Shown in pieces: positions 8,961-16,912 of a stretch of 46,963 nucleotides of DNA. Each line of letters starts with the position of its first letter. The first letter of the stretch is position 1. This DNA is from CAYNSB01 sp964399625 (lineage in GTDB: Bacteria; Planctomycetota; Phycisphaerae; Phycisphaerales; UBA1924), in assembly GCA_964399625.1 (NCBI GenBank), contig CAYNSB010000032.1, positions 1-46,963 on the forward strand, in the 5' to 3' direction. Position numbers and translations under genes: made by a program. The notes under the pieces are model-generated. The model searched no databases. It was given only the letters and a program-made list of their open reading frames with translations, and was not told the origin of the DNA.

Positions 8961-8998
8961 CAAAAGCAGGCGGACCCCAGCCAAAGGGCCGGGGTCCG
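8961..8998 (-). terminator. Rho-independent terminator of sorted protein copy B
   Basis: CGGACCCC (8971-8978) and GGGGTCCG (8991-8998) form a perfect 8-bp stem. On the minus strand it is followed after a few bases by TTTT (8965-8962). It lies 28 bases beyond the stop of the gene at 9027. Confidence 0.75.
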
Positions 8999-9026
8999 GT
9001 GGATCAATGCTTCACATCGGTGCGGT

Positions 9027-9698
9027 TTACGTGCGCCGGGCACGCATGCGGCGGAACGCCGCCACGCCGCCGAGCATCGCCGCGCCGGCCCACACTGCCG
9101 GGGGCAGGGGAACGGCCGCGACCGAAACGAACGAGTCGCTGGAGCCGGAGGTGAAGTTGTTCGCGCCGATCGCCTTTACGTGCAGGCCCAGGCGGAGGTC
9201 ACCCGCGTTGATCGCGGAGAGCACGTCGGTGAACGTCTTGCCGCTGGCGAGCGAGAACTTGAGCTGCACCCAGTCGGAAGAAGTGTCGATCCCCTGCGTC
9301 GGGCCACCGCTGCCCGAGTCGGCGCTGAACGACGACTTCGTCACGAATCCGACGTTGTTCCCGCCGGGCAGGCTCCCGGGGCTCGCGCTGCCGCCAACAA
9401 AGCTCGCGCCGCTCTGCGCGATCGAAGAGAACAGCGAGGCCAGCGGCGAGGTGCCGCGGCTGTCGAAGTAGATCTCCGTGATCGAGCAGTAGATCGCCGC
9501 GGTGTTGGTGAACTTAAACGTCACCTGGTTCGGCTGACCAGAGACATCGCTGACCACGGCCTTGAACTGCGACGCAGGATTGAGCGACGAGTTGGCCGGA
9601 GCCACCCGCGTGAATCCCAGGTCGATGCTCGCTGCCGTCGCGAACGACGACAGAACAAGCCCGCTCGCTGCCGCGAGCACGCCACACGAACTTCGCAT
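9027..9698 (-). CDS. PEP-CTERM-like sorted protein, VPLP variant (copy B)
   Basis: Exported protein of 223 residues, paralogue of the gene at 7922-8620 over its entire length. The signal peptide covers about residues 1-22 (ending SFATAAS). The shared blocks ASIDL, IYCSITEIYFDSRG, FSADSGSGGPTQGID, LASGKTF and DLRLGLHVKAI follow in the same order. The tail is VPLPPAVWAG, a hydrophobic helix, then FRRMRARR, again a PEP-CTERM-type sorting signal. The start at 9698 is preferred over the longer frame to 9803 because GGAAGGGG lies before it and the signal peptide begins there. It has its own terminator and so is probably transcribed alone. The function is unknown. Confidence 0.85.
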   Translation of the reverse strand: MRSSCGVLAAASGLVLSSFATAASIDLGFTRVAPANSSLNPASQFKAVVSDVSGQPNQVTFKFTNTAAIYCSITEIYFDSRGTSPLASLFSSIAQSGASFVGGSASPGSLPGGNNVGFVTKSSFSADSGSGGPTQGIDTSSDWVQLKFSLASGKTFTDVLSAINAGDLRLGLHVKAIGANNFTSGSSDSFVSVAAVPLPPAVWAGAAMLGGVAAFRRMRARRT

Positions 9699-9823
9699 GT
9701 TGCAAACCCCTTCCTCGTTCGGCCGAGAGAATTCCCGTCCGCCCCGGACGTCATGGGCCGGGGACTTCATCGTACTCCACCGCGTGGAGAATCCCAGCGC
9801 CAACGCGCGAGCAGGCGTGCATT

Positions 9824-9839
9824 CGCTCGTTCGCGAGCG
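9824..9839 (-). other. Hairpin after putA
   Basis: CGCTCG (9824-9829) and CGAGCG (9834-9839) enclose a four-base loop, 20 bases past the putA stop. On the minus strand the loop reads CGAA. No T run follows, so if it ends transcription it does so weakly or with Rho. Confidence 0.35.
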
Positions 9840-9859
9840 TGTCAGGCGTCAACCCAGAT

Positions 9860-12800
9860 TCACAACTCGGGCGCGAAGCCTCGGCGGAGCGTGTTCTCGG
9901 AGCACGCACGGGGCTCGACAAACTGGAGCAAATAGTCCGCTCCGCCGGCCTTGCTCCCCACGCCCGACATGCCGAAGCCGCCGAAGGGCTGTCGCGCCAC
10001 GAGGGCGCCCGTGATGCCGCGATTCAGATAGAGATTGCCGACGCGGAAGTCGCGCTTGGCTTGCTCGAGGTGCGAGGGCTTTCGGCTGAACACGCCGCCC
10101 GTGAGCTTGTAGGGCGAGGCGTTGGCCAGCGCGAGCGCCTCGTCGAAGCTCGCGGCGTGCATCACTCCCACCACCGGCCCGAAGATCTCATCACGCCAGA
10201 TCGCGTGCTCCGGGCGCACGCGCGAGAAGATGTGCGGCCCGACGTAGTGCCGCCCCGTCTTCTGCTCGAGACCGTCGGGCACTCGCATGGCGAGTTCCAG
10301 CGTGCTCTCGCGGGTGCCCAGCTCCGCGTACCGCAGGATCTTCGACTTGGCCTCGGCGTCGATCACCGGGCCGATGTCCGTCCCCGGCAGCATCGGGTCG
10401 CCGATCGTCAGCGCTTTGGTCGCCTCGACGAACCGGCGCAGGAAGTTCGTGATCGCCGGCCCGCGCTCGCCCGCGGGATCGACGACGATCACTCGCGACG
10501 CGGCCGAACACTTCTGACCCTGGAACCCGAACGCGGATTGGCGCACGCCGAGCACGGCCTCATCGATGTCCGCGGACGTGTCGATGATGGCGGCGTTTTT
10601 GCCGCCCATCTCGCAGATGACCCGCTTCACGTGCGCGTGCTCGCCCCGCACGAACGCGTCGTACGCCGCGCGATCCACGCCCGGCGTGAACGGCGACATC
10701 GGGGCGGCCGCGTGCAGAATGTCGAGCCCGACATCGCGCGAGCCCGTGAAGGCGATCAGAGCCACGCGCGGGTCGCGGACGAGCGCCGCGCCCACGGTCT
10801 CGCCGGGGCCCGCGCAGTACTGCAGCGCGTCGGCGGGCGCGCCCTCGGCGCGCAACGCCTCGACCAGGACATCCGCCATCGCTCGCGCAATGCCCGGCGT
10901 CTGTTCCGCGGGCTTCACGATCACGGGATTTCCTGTGACCAGCGCCGCGGCCGTCATGCCGCAGCAGATCGCCAGCGGGAAGTTCCAGGGCGAGATCACC
11001 ACGGCCACGCCCCGGGCCTGGTACCACTGCTCGTCGAGCTCGCCGATGAACTTGCCCATCCGGCGTCGCTCGAACATCGGGACGCTGAGGCGCGCGTAGT
11101 ACTCGCAGAAGTCGATCGCCTCGCACGTGTCCGCGTCGGCCTCGCGCCACGTCTTGCCCGCCTCGCGGACCATGATCCCCGAGAGCTCATCGCGCCGTGC
11201 ACGCATCGCCGCGGCCGCACGCACGAGAACCTTCGCGCGGCGCGCCGGGTCGAAGTCGCGCCATTGGCCCGCGATCGCGCTCGCACGCGCGACCATGGCC
11301 TTCGCGTCCTCGACACTCCCGTCGCGACCTGGGGCTGGCACCCTGGCCCCCGCGATCGCTCGCGCGAACCCCTCGCGCACCTCGCGCCGCGAGAAATCAC
11401 GCATCGACTCGTTCATGAACGGGCGTCCATCGCCCACGCCCTCTCGCGCGGGCGACAGCGCGTGCCGCTCGGGCTGCGAGAGCGCGAGCTCGGGCGGCAC
11501 CGCGTGCGAGGCATGGCCGTTCTCGTTCGAAGCCTTCGCGCCCCGCTGCCCGGATGCCTGCGCGGGGTCGGCGAGCAGCACCGCCGGGTCCGCTCCTTCC
11601 AGGAACCCCGCCTTGAGCCAGCTCTCGTTGCTCGTGTTCTCGAGCAAGCGGCGCACGAGGTACGCCATGCCGGGGATCATCTCGCCCACCGGCACGTACT
11701 CGCGCACGCGCAGGTCCATCTCCGCCGCGGCGTGCTTGAGCTGGTCGGCCATTCCGTGCAGCATCTGCAGCTCGATGGCGTTCCGCGCCAGCCCGCGCGA
11801 CTCCAGCCCCGCCAGGGCCGCCGCGATGGATCGAGCGTTGTGCGACCCGAGCGCGAGCTTGATCCCGCCGGCTCCCGCGGCGACGCGCGTGGGCCCCAGC
11901 TTCGCCGTTGCCTCCGCGCTCGCCTTCACCCCGGCGTCCAGGAAGACCCCCGTCATCCGCTCGAAGCACGCGTCCGTCTCGTGCTTCTTGGCCCAGACGG
12001 GCGAGGGCCATCCCATCTGCTCGGCCTTGATCGTCTCGTAATCCCAGTACGCGCCCTTGACCAGGCGCACCGTGACGACCCGTCCCGTGCGCTTGGCCCA
12101 CTCGCTCACGCGGTGCGCATCGTCCACGCCGCTGCGCAGGTACGCCTGCATCGCGAGCCCGGCATGGAAGTCCACCTTCTCGCAGCACCGCTGGAAGAGC
12201 TCGATCGTCAGGTCCTTGAGCGCGAACTGCTCCATGTCGAAGTTGACGAAGACGCCGCGATCCCGCGCCGTCTCGAGGATCGGCACCAAGCGTCTCATCA
12301 GGTCGTTGATCGATCCCTCCGTGTCGATCGGGTCGCAGCGGGCGGACAGGCTCGACACCTTGATCGAGACGTTGACGCGGGGGATGCCGCCGAGGTGGTC
12401 GCGTTCCAGACGCTCGTTCGTGCCCCATGCCCCGACGGCGGCGGGCAGATTCTGGATCAGGTCGAGATACTTCTTCTGGTACTCGTCGGCCTCCGCGTCG
12501 CTCACGCACGCCTCGCCCAGGAGGTCGACGCTGAACGCGATGCCGTCCTTCCACAACTCCTTCAGCCCTGCGAGCGCGCTCGCCGCGTCCTGCCCCGCGA
12601 TGAACTTTCCCGCCATGCCCTCGATCTGCGACGCGATCGTCTTAGCGGCCAGACCCTTGGCGATGGACCCCGCCTTCAGCGCCGTCGCGATCACGGGCGG
12701 CACGCTCACGCCGGGCTGGGACAGGTAGTCCGTCAGGTGGTCGTAGATCTGCTCCGAGTCCTTGAGCATGGGGAAGCAGTCCACGAATCGGAACATCTGC

Positions 12801-13018
12801 ACCTTGAAGGATGGGTCCTTCATGGACCATTCCATCAGCGCGTTGGAGTAGAACTCCCGCGACAGAAGGCCCGTCTTGTGCTTGCGGGCCCGATCGAGCA
12901 GCTCGCGCCCCAGCGTCTGGATCCGCCCCTCGTGCCCCGCCGCCACGACAGCAGTCGCGCCCGTGGGTGACGAAACAACCGACGCCTTGGACGGTGCCTT
13001 CCGGCTGAACAGCGCCAT
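9860..13018 (-). CDS. putA: Bifunctional proline dehydrogenase / glutamate semialdehyde dehydrogenase
   Basis: Oxidises proline to glutamate in two steps: an FAD-dependent proline dehydrogenase and an NAD-dependent P5C dehydrogenase. The protein has 1052 residues. The N-terminal half has the PRODH barrel, with LVKGAYWDYE, ALGSHN, ELQMLHGMAD and a YVPVGEMIPGMAYLVRRLLEN segment near the flavin-site end. A variable linker of about 60 residues follows. The C-terminal half is an aldehyde dehydrogenase with VVISPWNFP, FTGSRDVGL, the glutamate motif CEMGGKNA and the catalytic cysteine in GQKCSAAS. No ribbon-helix-helix DNA-binding domain is present, so it should not repress its own gene. The start at 13018 has GCGAGGG before it; an upstream in-frame start at 13396 would run into ribF on the other strand and is rejected. 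Confidence 0.96.
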   Translation of the reverse strand: MALFSRKAPSKASVVSSPTGATAVVAAGHEGRIQTLGRELLDRARKHKTGLLSREFYSNALMEWSMKDPSFKVQMFRFVDCFPMLKDSEQIYDHLTDYLSQPGVSVPPVIATALKAGSIAKGLAAKTIASQIEGMAGKFIAGQDAASALAGLKELWKDGIAFSVDLLGEACVSDAEADEYQKKYLDLIQNLPAAVGAWGTNERLERDHLGGIPRVNVSIKVSSLSARCDPIDTEGSINDLMRRLVPILETARDRGVFVNFDMEQFALKDLTIELFQRCCEKVDFHAGLAMQAYLRSGVDDAHRVSEWAKRTGRVVTVRLVKGAYWDYETIKAEQMGWPSPVWAKKHETDACFERMTGVFLDAGVKASAEATAKLGPTRVAAGAGGIKLALGSHNARSIAAALAGLESRGLARNAIELQMLHGMADQLKHAAAEMDLRVREYVPVGEMIPGMAYLVRRLLENTSNESWLKAGFLEGADPAVLLADPAQASGQRGAKASNENGHASHAVPPELALSQPERHALSPAREGVGDGRPFMNESMRDFSRREVREGFARAIAGARVPAPGRDGSVEDAKAMVARASAIAGQWRDFDPARRAKVLVRAAAAMRARRDELSGIMVREAGKTWREADADTCEAIDFCEYYARLSVPMFERRRMGKFIGELDEQWYQARGVAVVISPWNFPLAICCGMTAAALVTGNPVIVKPAEQTPGIARAMADVLVEALRAEGAPADALQYCAGPGETVGAALVRDPRVALIAFTGSRDVGLDILHAAAPMSPFTPGVDRAAYDAFVRGEHAHVKRVICEMGGKNAAIIDTSADIDEAVLGVRQSAFGFQGQKCSAASRVIVVDPAGERGPAITNFLRRFVEATKALTIGDPMLPGTDIGPVIDAEAKSKILRYAELGTRESTLELAMRVPDGLEQKTGRHYVGPHIFSRVRPEHAIWRDEIFGPVVGVMHAASFDEALALANASPYKLTGGVFSRKPSHLEQAKRDFRVGNLYLNRGITGALVARQPFGGFGMSGVGSKAGGADYLLQFVEPRACSENTLRRGFAPEL

Positions 13019-13127
13019 GCAACCCTCGCTCAACTGAGGCGCCCGATCGACGCCCGACTGCCCTTCAGGGATCAACTCTATCGATCTTGCGAGCCGCACG
13101 GGTCCACACGCCCCTAACCTTTCCCCC

Positions 13128-14111
13128 TTGCCCCCATCCATCGATCCATCCCGCTCGGTCGTGACCATCGGCAACTTCGATGGCGTCCACCTCGGACACC
13201 AGGCCCTCGTCCGCGCCGCACGCCTGATCGCCGATGCGGGCAGGCCCGCGTGCAAGGTCTTGGCCCTCTCCTTCGACCCCCACCCCCTCACGGTCCTAAG
13301 CCCCGCCGCCGCCCCGGCGCTGCTCACGGGGTTCGACCAGCGTGACCGTCTGCTCCGCGACGCGGGAGCGGACGACGTCGTTCGTCTGGAACCCACCCCC
13401 GACGTGCTCGCGCTCTCGCCCGAGGATTTCGTCGCGCGAATCGTCGCTCAGCACCACCCCATCGCGATCGTCGAGGGCGCCGACTTCCGGTTCGGCAAGT
13501 CCCGCGCCGGCAGCGTGCGCACGCTCGCCGATCTCGCCCCGCGCCACGGCTTTAGCGTCCGCGTGCTCGACACTGTCGAGGTCACGCTGCAGGACCACAC
13601 CATCGCGCCCGTGTCCAGCACGCTCATCCGCTGGCTGCTGGGGCATGGACGCATCGCCGACGCCGCGCAGGCCCTGGGCCGCGACTATGAACTGCTAGGG
13701 ACGGTGATTCGAGGTGACCGTCGCGGGCGCGAGCTGGGCTTCCCCACGGCCAACCTGAGCACGGGTCAGCTCCTTCCGGCCGACGGCGTGTACGCGGCCT
13801 GGGCCGATCTGCCCGATGGTCGCACGCTCCCCGCGGCGCTCTCGATCGGCACCAAGCCCACGTTCACGAGCAGCCCCGCGCGGACGGCCGAGGCATTCCT
13901 GTTCCGCGACGATGTGCCTCGCGACCCGCCCCACCCCCCGTGGTCGCCGCTGCCGGACCTGCCCGAGTACGACTGGCCCCTCCGCCTGCGCCTGGTCGCC
14001 TGGATTCGCGAGCAGGTCCGCTTCCCGTCGATCGAGGCGCTCAAGGATCAGATGGACCGCGACTGCGCCCGCATCCGCGCCACTCTCACCGCTCGTACGG
14101 AGGCTCCGTGA
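13128..14111 (+). CDS. ribF: Bifunctional riboflavin kinase / FAD synthetase
   Basis: Makes FMN from riboflavin and then FAD. The N-terminal adenylyltransferase domain starts with VTIGNFDGVHLGHQAL (the HxGH nucleotide-binding motif) and has LSFDPHP and VEGADFRFGKSRAG. The C-terminal kinase domain has the GFPTANL motif and ends with the usual FPSIEALKDQMDRD helix. It uses a TTG start at 13128, which gives about twelve residues before the first strand; a GTG about ten codons later is also possible. No clear ribosome binding site is seen. It is divergent from putA, itself a flavoenzyme. The stop is directly abutted by the ATG of the DHH gene, so the four genes from here to 16905 form one operon. 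Confidence 0.95.
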   Translation: MPPSIDPSRSVVTIGNFDGVHLGHQALVRAARLIADAGRPACKVLALSFDPHPLTVLSPAAAPALLTGFDQRDRLLRDAGADDVVRLEPTPDVLALSPEDFVARIVAQHHPIAIVEGADFRFGKSRAGSVRTLADLAPRHGFSVRVLDTVEVTLQDHTIAPVSSTLIRWLLGHGRIADAAQALGRDYELLGTVIRGDRRGRELGFPTANLSTGQLLPADGVYAAWADLPDGRTLPAALSIGTKPTFTSSPARTAEAFLFRDDVPRDPPHPPWSPLPDLPEYDWPLRLRLVAWIREQVRFPSIEALKDQMDRDCARIRATLTARTEAP

Positions 14112-15194
14112 ATGCCCCCACCCGCGCCGCCATCCGCCTGGGCCTCCAATACCACGATCGATGACCTCGCCGCGTGGCTGCTCCGCGCCTCGCGGGTCGT
14201 CATCCTCACCCATGTCAAGCCCGACGGCGACGCCGCGGGCTCCACGCTCGCGGTCGCGCGAGCGCTCAATCTCGCCAGGCCCAATCCGATCCACCCCACG
14301 GCCGAGCCCTGGTACGCGGGCCCCGCGCCCGACTGGTTCGCTTCCCTCGTGGCGCGGACCCCGCACCGCCTGATCACCGAGAAGGACCGCGCCGAGCACG
14401 ACCCGCGCCCCGATCCCGACGCGGTGCTCATCCTTGATACCGGGGCCTGGACCCAGCTCCATGACGTGCGCGAGTGGCTCATCCCACGCAGCGCCATCGC
14501 CGCCGTCGTCGATCACCATCGCCACGGGGATCCCGATGTGGCCCATCGTCTGCTCATCGATCCCGGCTCGGCGGCCGTGGCCGAACTCGCCACGGACCTG
14601 TGCGTCCGCCTCCTCAAACTGAAGGACGCCTCCCAACTGCCCAAGGACATTGCCACGCCGCTGTACCTCGGGCTTGCCACCGACACGGGCTGGTTCCGCC
14701 ACAGCAACGTCACGCCCGGCGTGCTCCGGCGGGCCGCGTCGCTGCTGGAGGCCGGCGTCGATCACGCCTCGCTCTACGAGCTGATCGAGCAGAGCGATCG
14801 CCCGGCGCGCCTCCGACTCATGGCCCGCGCCCTTGCCTCCATGGACATCATCAAGAACAACCGCGTCGCGATCCTCTCGCTCACGCAGCAGGACTTCCAC
14901 GACACCCACGCCGCGCCCACCGACACGGGCGGCTTCTCCGAGCTCTCCCTGGGCATCGGCTCGGTGCAGGTCTCCATCCTGCTCACCGAGGCGTTCGTCG
15001 ATCACCACTCCACCGCGCCCGGCTCGGCCCACATCACCAAGGTGTCCTTCCGCGCCAAGAACGGCCCCGACTCCATGGACGTCAACGCCGTGGCGCGAAG
15101 GCTCGGCGGCGGCGGGCACATCCGCGCCGCGGGCGCCAAGATCAACGCCCCGCTCGCCGAGGCTCGCCAGCGCGTCATCGAGGCCCTGGGATGA
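14112..15194 (+). CDS. DHH-family phosphoesterase (NrnA-like)
   Basis: Predicted manganese-dependent phosphoesterase of the DHH/DHHA1 family; close relatives degrade very short RNA or remove phosphate from pAp. The protein has 360 residues. The metal site is visible as HVKPDGDAAGS near residue 34, LILDTG, then VVDHHRHGD (the DHH motif) and GLATDTGWF. The C-terminal DHHA1 domain ends with RRLGGGGHIRAAGA. The start codon follows the ribF stop without a gap, and its own stop overlaps the next start as ATGA, so translation is coupled on both sides. NrnA is the most likely type, but the exact substrate cannot be read from sequence. Confidence 0.92.
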   Translation: MPPPAPPSAWASNTTIDDLAAWLLRASRVVILTHVKPDGDAAGSTLAVARALNLARPNPIHPTAEPWYAGPAPDWFASLVARTPHRLITEKDRAEHDPRPDPDAVLILDTGAWTQLHDVREWLIPRSAIAAVVDHHRHGDPDVAHRLLIDPGSAAVAELATDLCVRLLKLKDASQLPKDIATPLYLGLATDTGWFRHSNVTPGVLRRAASLLEAGVDHASLYELIEQSDRPARLRLMARALASMDIIKNNRVAILSLTQQDFHDTHAAPTDTGGFSELSLGIGSVQVSILLTEAFVDHHSTAPGSAHITKVSFRAKNGPDSMDVNAVARRLGGGGHIRAAGAKINAPLAEARQRVIEALG

Positions 15195-16099
15195 CCACGC
15201 CGCGCCCCGACAACTCCGCACGCCGCCCGCCCCACGCCCAGGGCTCGCGCGCCCACTTTCGCAAGCCGCCGCTGCGCGTCATGACGACGACGCTGTGGGA
15301 GTATCCAAGCCAGCACTACGACGCGTACCTCGCGCCGGGGGCGAGCGCGCCCACGCGCTCCAAGCTCGCGATGCAGGGCAGCAAGGATTACGCCGGGGCC
15401 ACGCCCTCCTGGGTCGTCTGGCAGCTCCTGCAGCGTTACACCCGCGAGAACGACATCGTCCTCGATCCGATGTGCGGCTCGGGGACCACCATCGATGTTT
15501 GCGCGGATCTCTCCCGTCGCGGCGTGGGCTTCGATCTGTCCCCCTCGCGCCCGGACATCGCGCACGCCGACGCGCGCGAGCTGCCGCTCCAGGACCAGAG
15601 CGTCGACTTCGCCTTCATCGATCCGCCGTACTCCACGCACATCGACTACTCCAACGATCCGCGCGACATCGGGCTGCTCTCGGCCTCGGGCGAGGACAAG
15701 GGCTCGGCGTACTACGAGTCCATGACGCTCGTCGTCGACGAGCTGCACCGCGTCCTGCGCGACCGCCGCTACATGGCCCTGTACGTCTCGGATTCGTGGA
15801 AGAAGCGAAAGGGCGGCGAGCCCGGATCGGGCGCGGGCACGTTCATGCCGATCGGCTTCGAGCTCTTCTCCATCATGCGCCGGCGCTTCAAGCCGGTGGA
15901 CATCATCGCCGTCGTCCGCCACAACCAAAAGCTCCAGCAGGGCAACTGGCGCCGCGCCGCCGAGGAGGGCAACTTCTTCCTCCGCGGGTTCAACTACCTC
16001 TTCATCATGAAGAAGGAGTCGGCCCCCGCGCCCACGCGCCCACGCCACGACGCCCGCGACGAGCACCCGCCACGCCCGCGCAGGAGGGCCGATCGATGA
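15191..16099 (+). CDS. DNA methyltransferase, DPPY type, with no restriction partner
   Basis: Predicted SAM-dependent amino-methyltransferase acting on DNA (N6-adenine or N4-cytosine type). The SAM motif is LDPMCGSGTT at 91-100 and the catalytic motif is DPPY at 144-147, followed by STHIDYSND. Motif I thus comes before motif IV. The protein is short, 302 residues, with no separate target recognition domain apparent and a basic, Pro-rich tail. Its ATG overlaps the stop of the DHH gene and its stop overlaps the next ATG. A second Met at residue 31 (15281) could be the true start, because the first 30 residues are Pro/Arg-rich. No restriction endonuclease or specificity gene is nearby, so it is an orphan; an RNA target is not excluded. 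Confidence 0.85.
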   Translation: MTTPRPDNSARRPPHAQGSRAHFRKPPLRVMTTTLWEYPSQHYDAYLAPGASAPTRSKLAMQGSKDYAGATPSWVVWQLLQRYTRENDIVLDPMCGSGTTIDVCADLSRRGVGFDLSPSRPDIAHADARELPLQDQSVDFAFIDPPYSTHIDYSNDPRDIGLLSASGEDKGSAYYESMTLVVDELHRVLRDRRYMALYVSDSWKKRKGGEPGSGAGTFMPIGFELFSIMRRRFKPVDIIAVVRHNQKLQQGNWRRAAEEGNFFLRGFNYLFIMKKESAPAPTRPRHDARDEHPPRPRRRADR

Positions 16100-16905
16100 C
16101 CTATTACGGCGACGCGCAGCGTCTCCAGCAGCTCGAGCGCTACGTCCAGGTGATGGACCGCGAGCTCATGCGCTGCACGCGCGAGATCAAGGGCCTTCGC
16201 GCCGAGCAGGCCCTCACCCGAGCCGGACGCGCTCCACGCCTGCCCGTGGTTTTCCGCGCGCAGTTCGCCGAGGACGTTCTTCTCTGGGACCTCTTCGACG
16301 GCGCGCTCGACGGCACGTTCCTCGAGGTGGGCGCCAACGACGGCGTCGCGCTGAGCGTCTCCTACGCCTTCGAGGCCGTGGGCTGGACCGGCGTTCTCAT
16401 CGAGGCGCTCCCGGAGCAGGCCGAGCGCTGCCGCGCCAATCGCCCCCACTCCCGCGTCGTGCACGGCGCGCTGTCCCATCCCGGAGCCCCGCGCGAGGTG
16501 ACCTTCTCGACGGTCCCGGAGGACTCGCTGCTGTCCTATCTCAAGTCCGACGCCGCGCACCAGCAGTTCATCGCGCACAACAAGTTCACGCAGAAGTCGG
16601 TCACCGTCCCATGCATGACGATGGACGAAGCCCTGGGCGACCTTCCGGCCCGCCTGGACTTCGCGGTCATCGATGTCGAAGGCGCCGAGACGGACGTCCT
16701 GGCCGGCTTCAACCTCGAGCGCTATCGCCCCAGGGTCATGCTCATCGAGGACACGACGCCCCTCGAGCGCTCGCCCGTCAAGGCCGCGATGGCGTCGAGC
16801 CCCTACGTCTGGCTCGGGCTCCACGCGATCAACCACGTCTTTGTTCATCGGGACGAGCACGAGCTGCTCGCCCGGTTCGAGATGCTCCGCAAGCAGCGGC
16901 TGTGA
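16096..16905 (+). CDS. FkbM-family methyltransferase with coiled-coil N-terminus
   Basis: Predicted SAM-dependent O-methyltransferase of the FkbM family; members often modify sugars or secondary metabolites. The protein has 269 residues. The first 45 or so are polar and helical (a likely coiled coil), then a linker. The methyltransferase fold has FLEVGANDGVALS (SAM loop), a glutamate at the end of strand two in VLIEALPEQ, and AVIDVEGAETDVLAGF, the conserved acidic motif of the family. CAGGAGGG precedes the ATG, which overlaps the stop of the DNA methyltransferase gene. Last gene of the ribF run; it converges with the carbonic anhydrase gene, with seven bases between the stops. The substrate is unknown. 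Confidence 0.9.
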   Translation: MTYYGDAQRLQQLERYVQVMDRELMRCTREIKGLRAEQALTRAGRAPRLPVVFRAQFAEDVLLWDLFDGALDGTFLEVGANDGVALSVSYAFEAVGWTGVLIEALPEQAERCRANRPHSRVVHGALSHPGAPREVTFSTVPEDSLLSYLKSDAAHQQFIAHNKFTQKSVTVPCMTMDEALGDLPARLDFAVIDVEGAETDVLAGFNLERYRPRVMLIEDTTPLERSPVKAAMASSPYVWLGLHAINHVFVHRDEHELLARFEMLRKQRL

Positions 16906-16912
16906 GGACGCG

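Larger units (their letters stand above)
8621..9026. other. Intergenic region between the two sorted-protein genes
   Basis: This 406-base stretch holds the leader and probable promoter of copy A and the terminator of copy B. No supported gene is seen. The open frames that cross it have no ribosome binding site or recognisable protein features. Confidence 0.6.

Noticed and set aside
8792..9043. Minus-strand frame between the sorted-protein genes
   Set aside because: It contains the terminator of one gene and has no ribosome binding site or recognisable sequence.
9839..12970. 1043-codon plus-strand frame opposite putA
   Set aside because: His/Arg/Ala-rich shadow of putA with no motif and no ribosome binding site.
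13019..13396. N-terminal extension of putA
   Set aside because: It would overlap ribF on the other strand; its residues are Arg/Ser-rich and the ATG at 13018 has a good ribosome binding site.
15191..16099. Restriction-modification system
   Set aside because: Only a methyltransferase is present; no endonuclease or specificity gene is found on either side.
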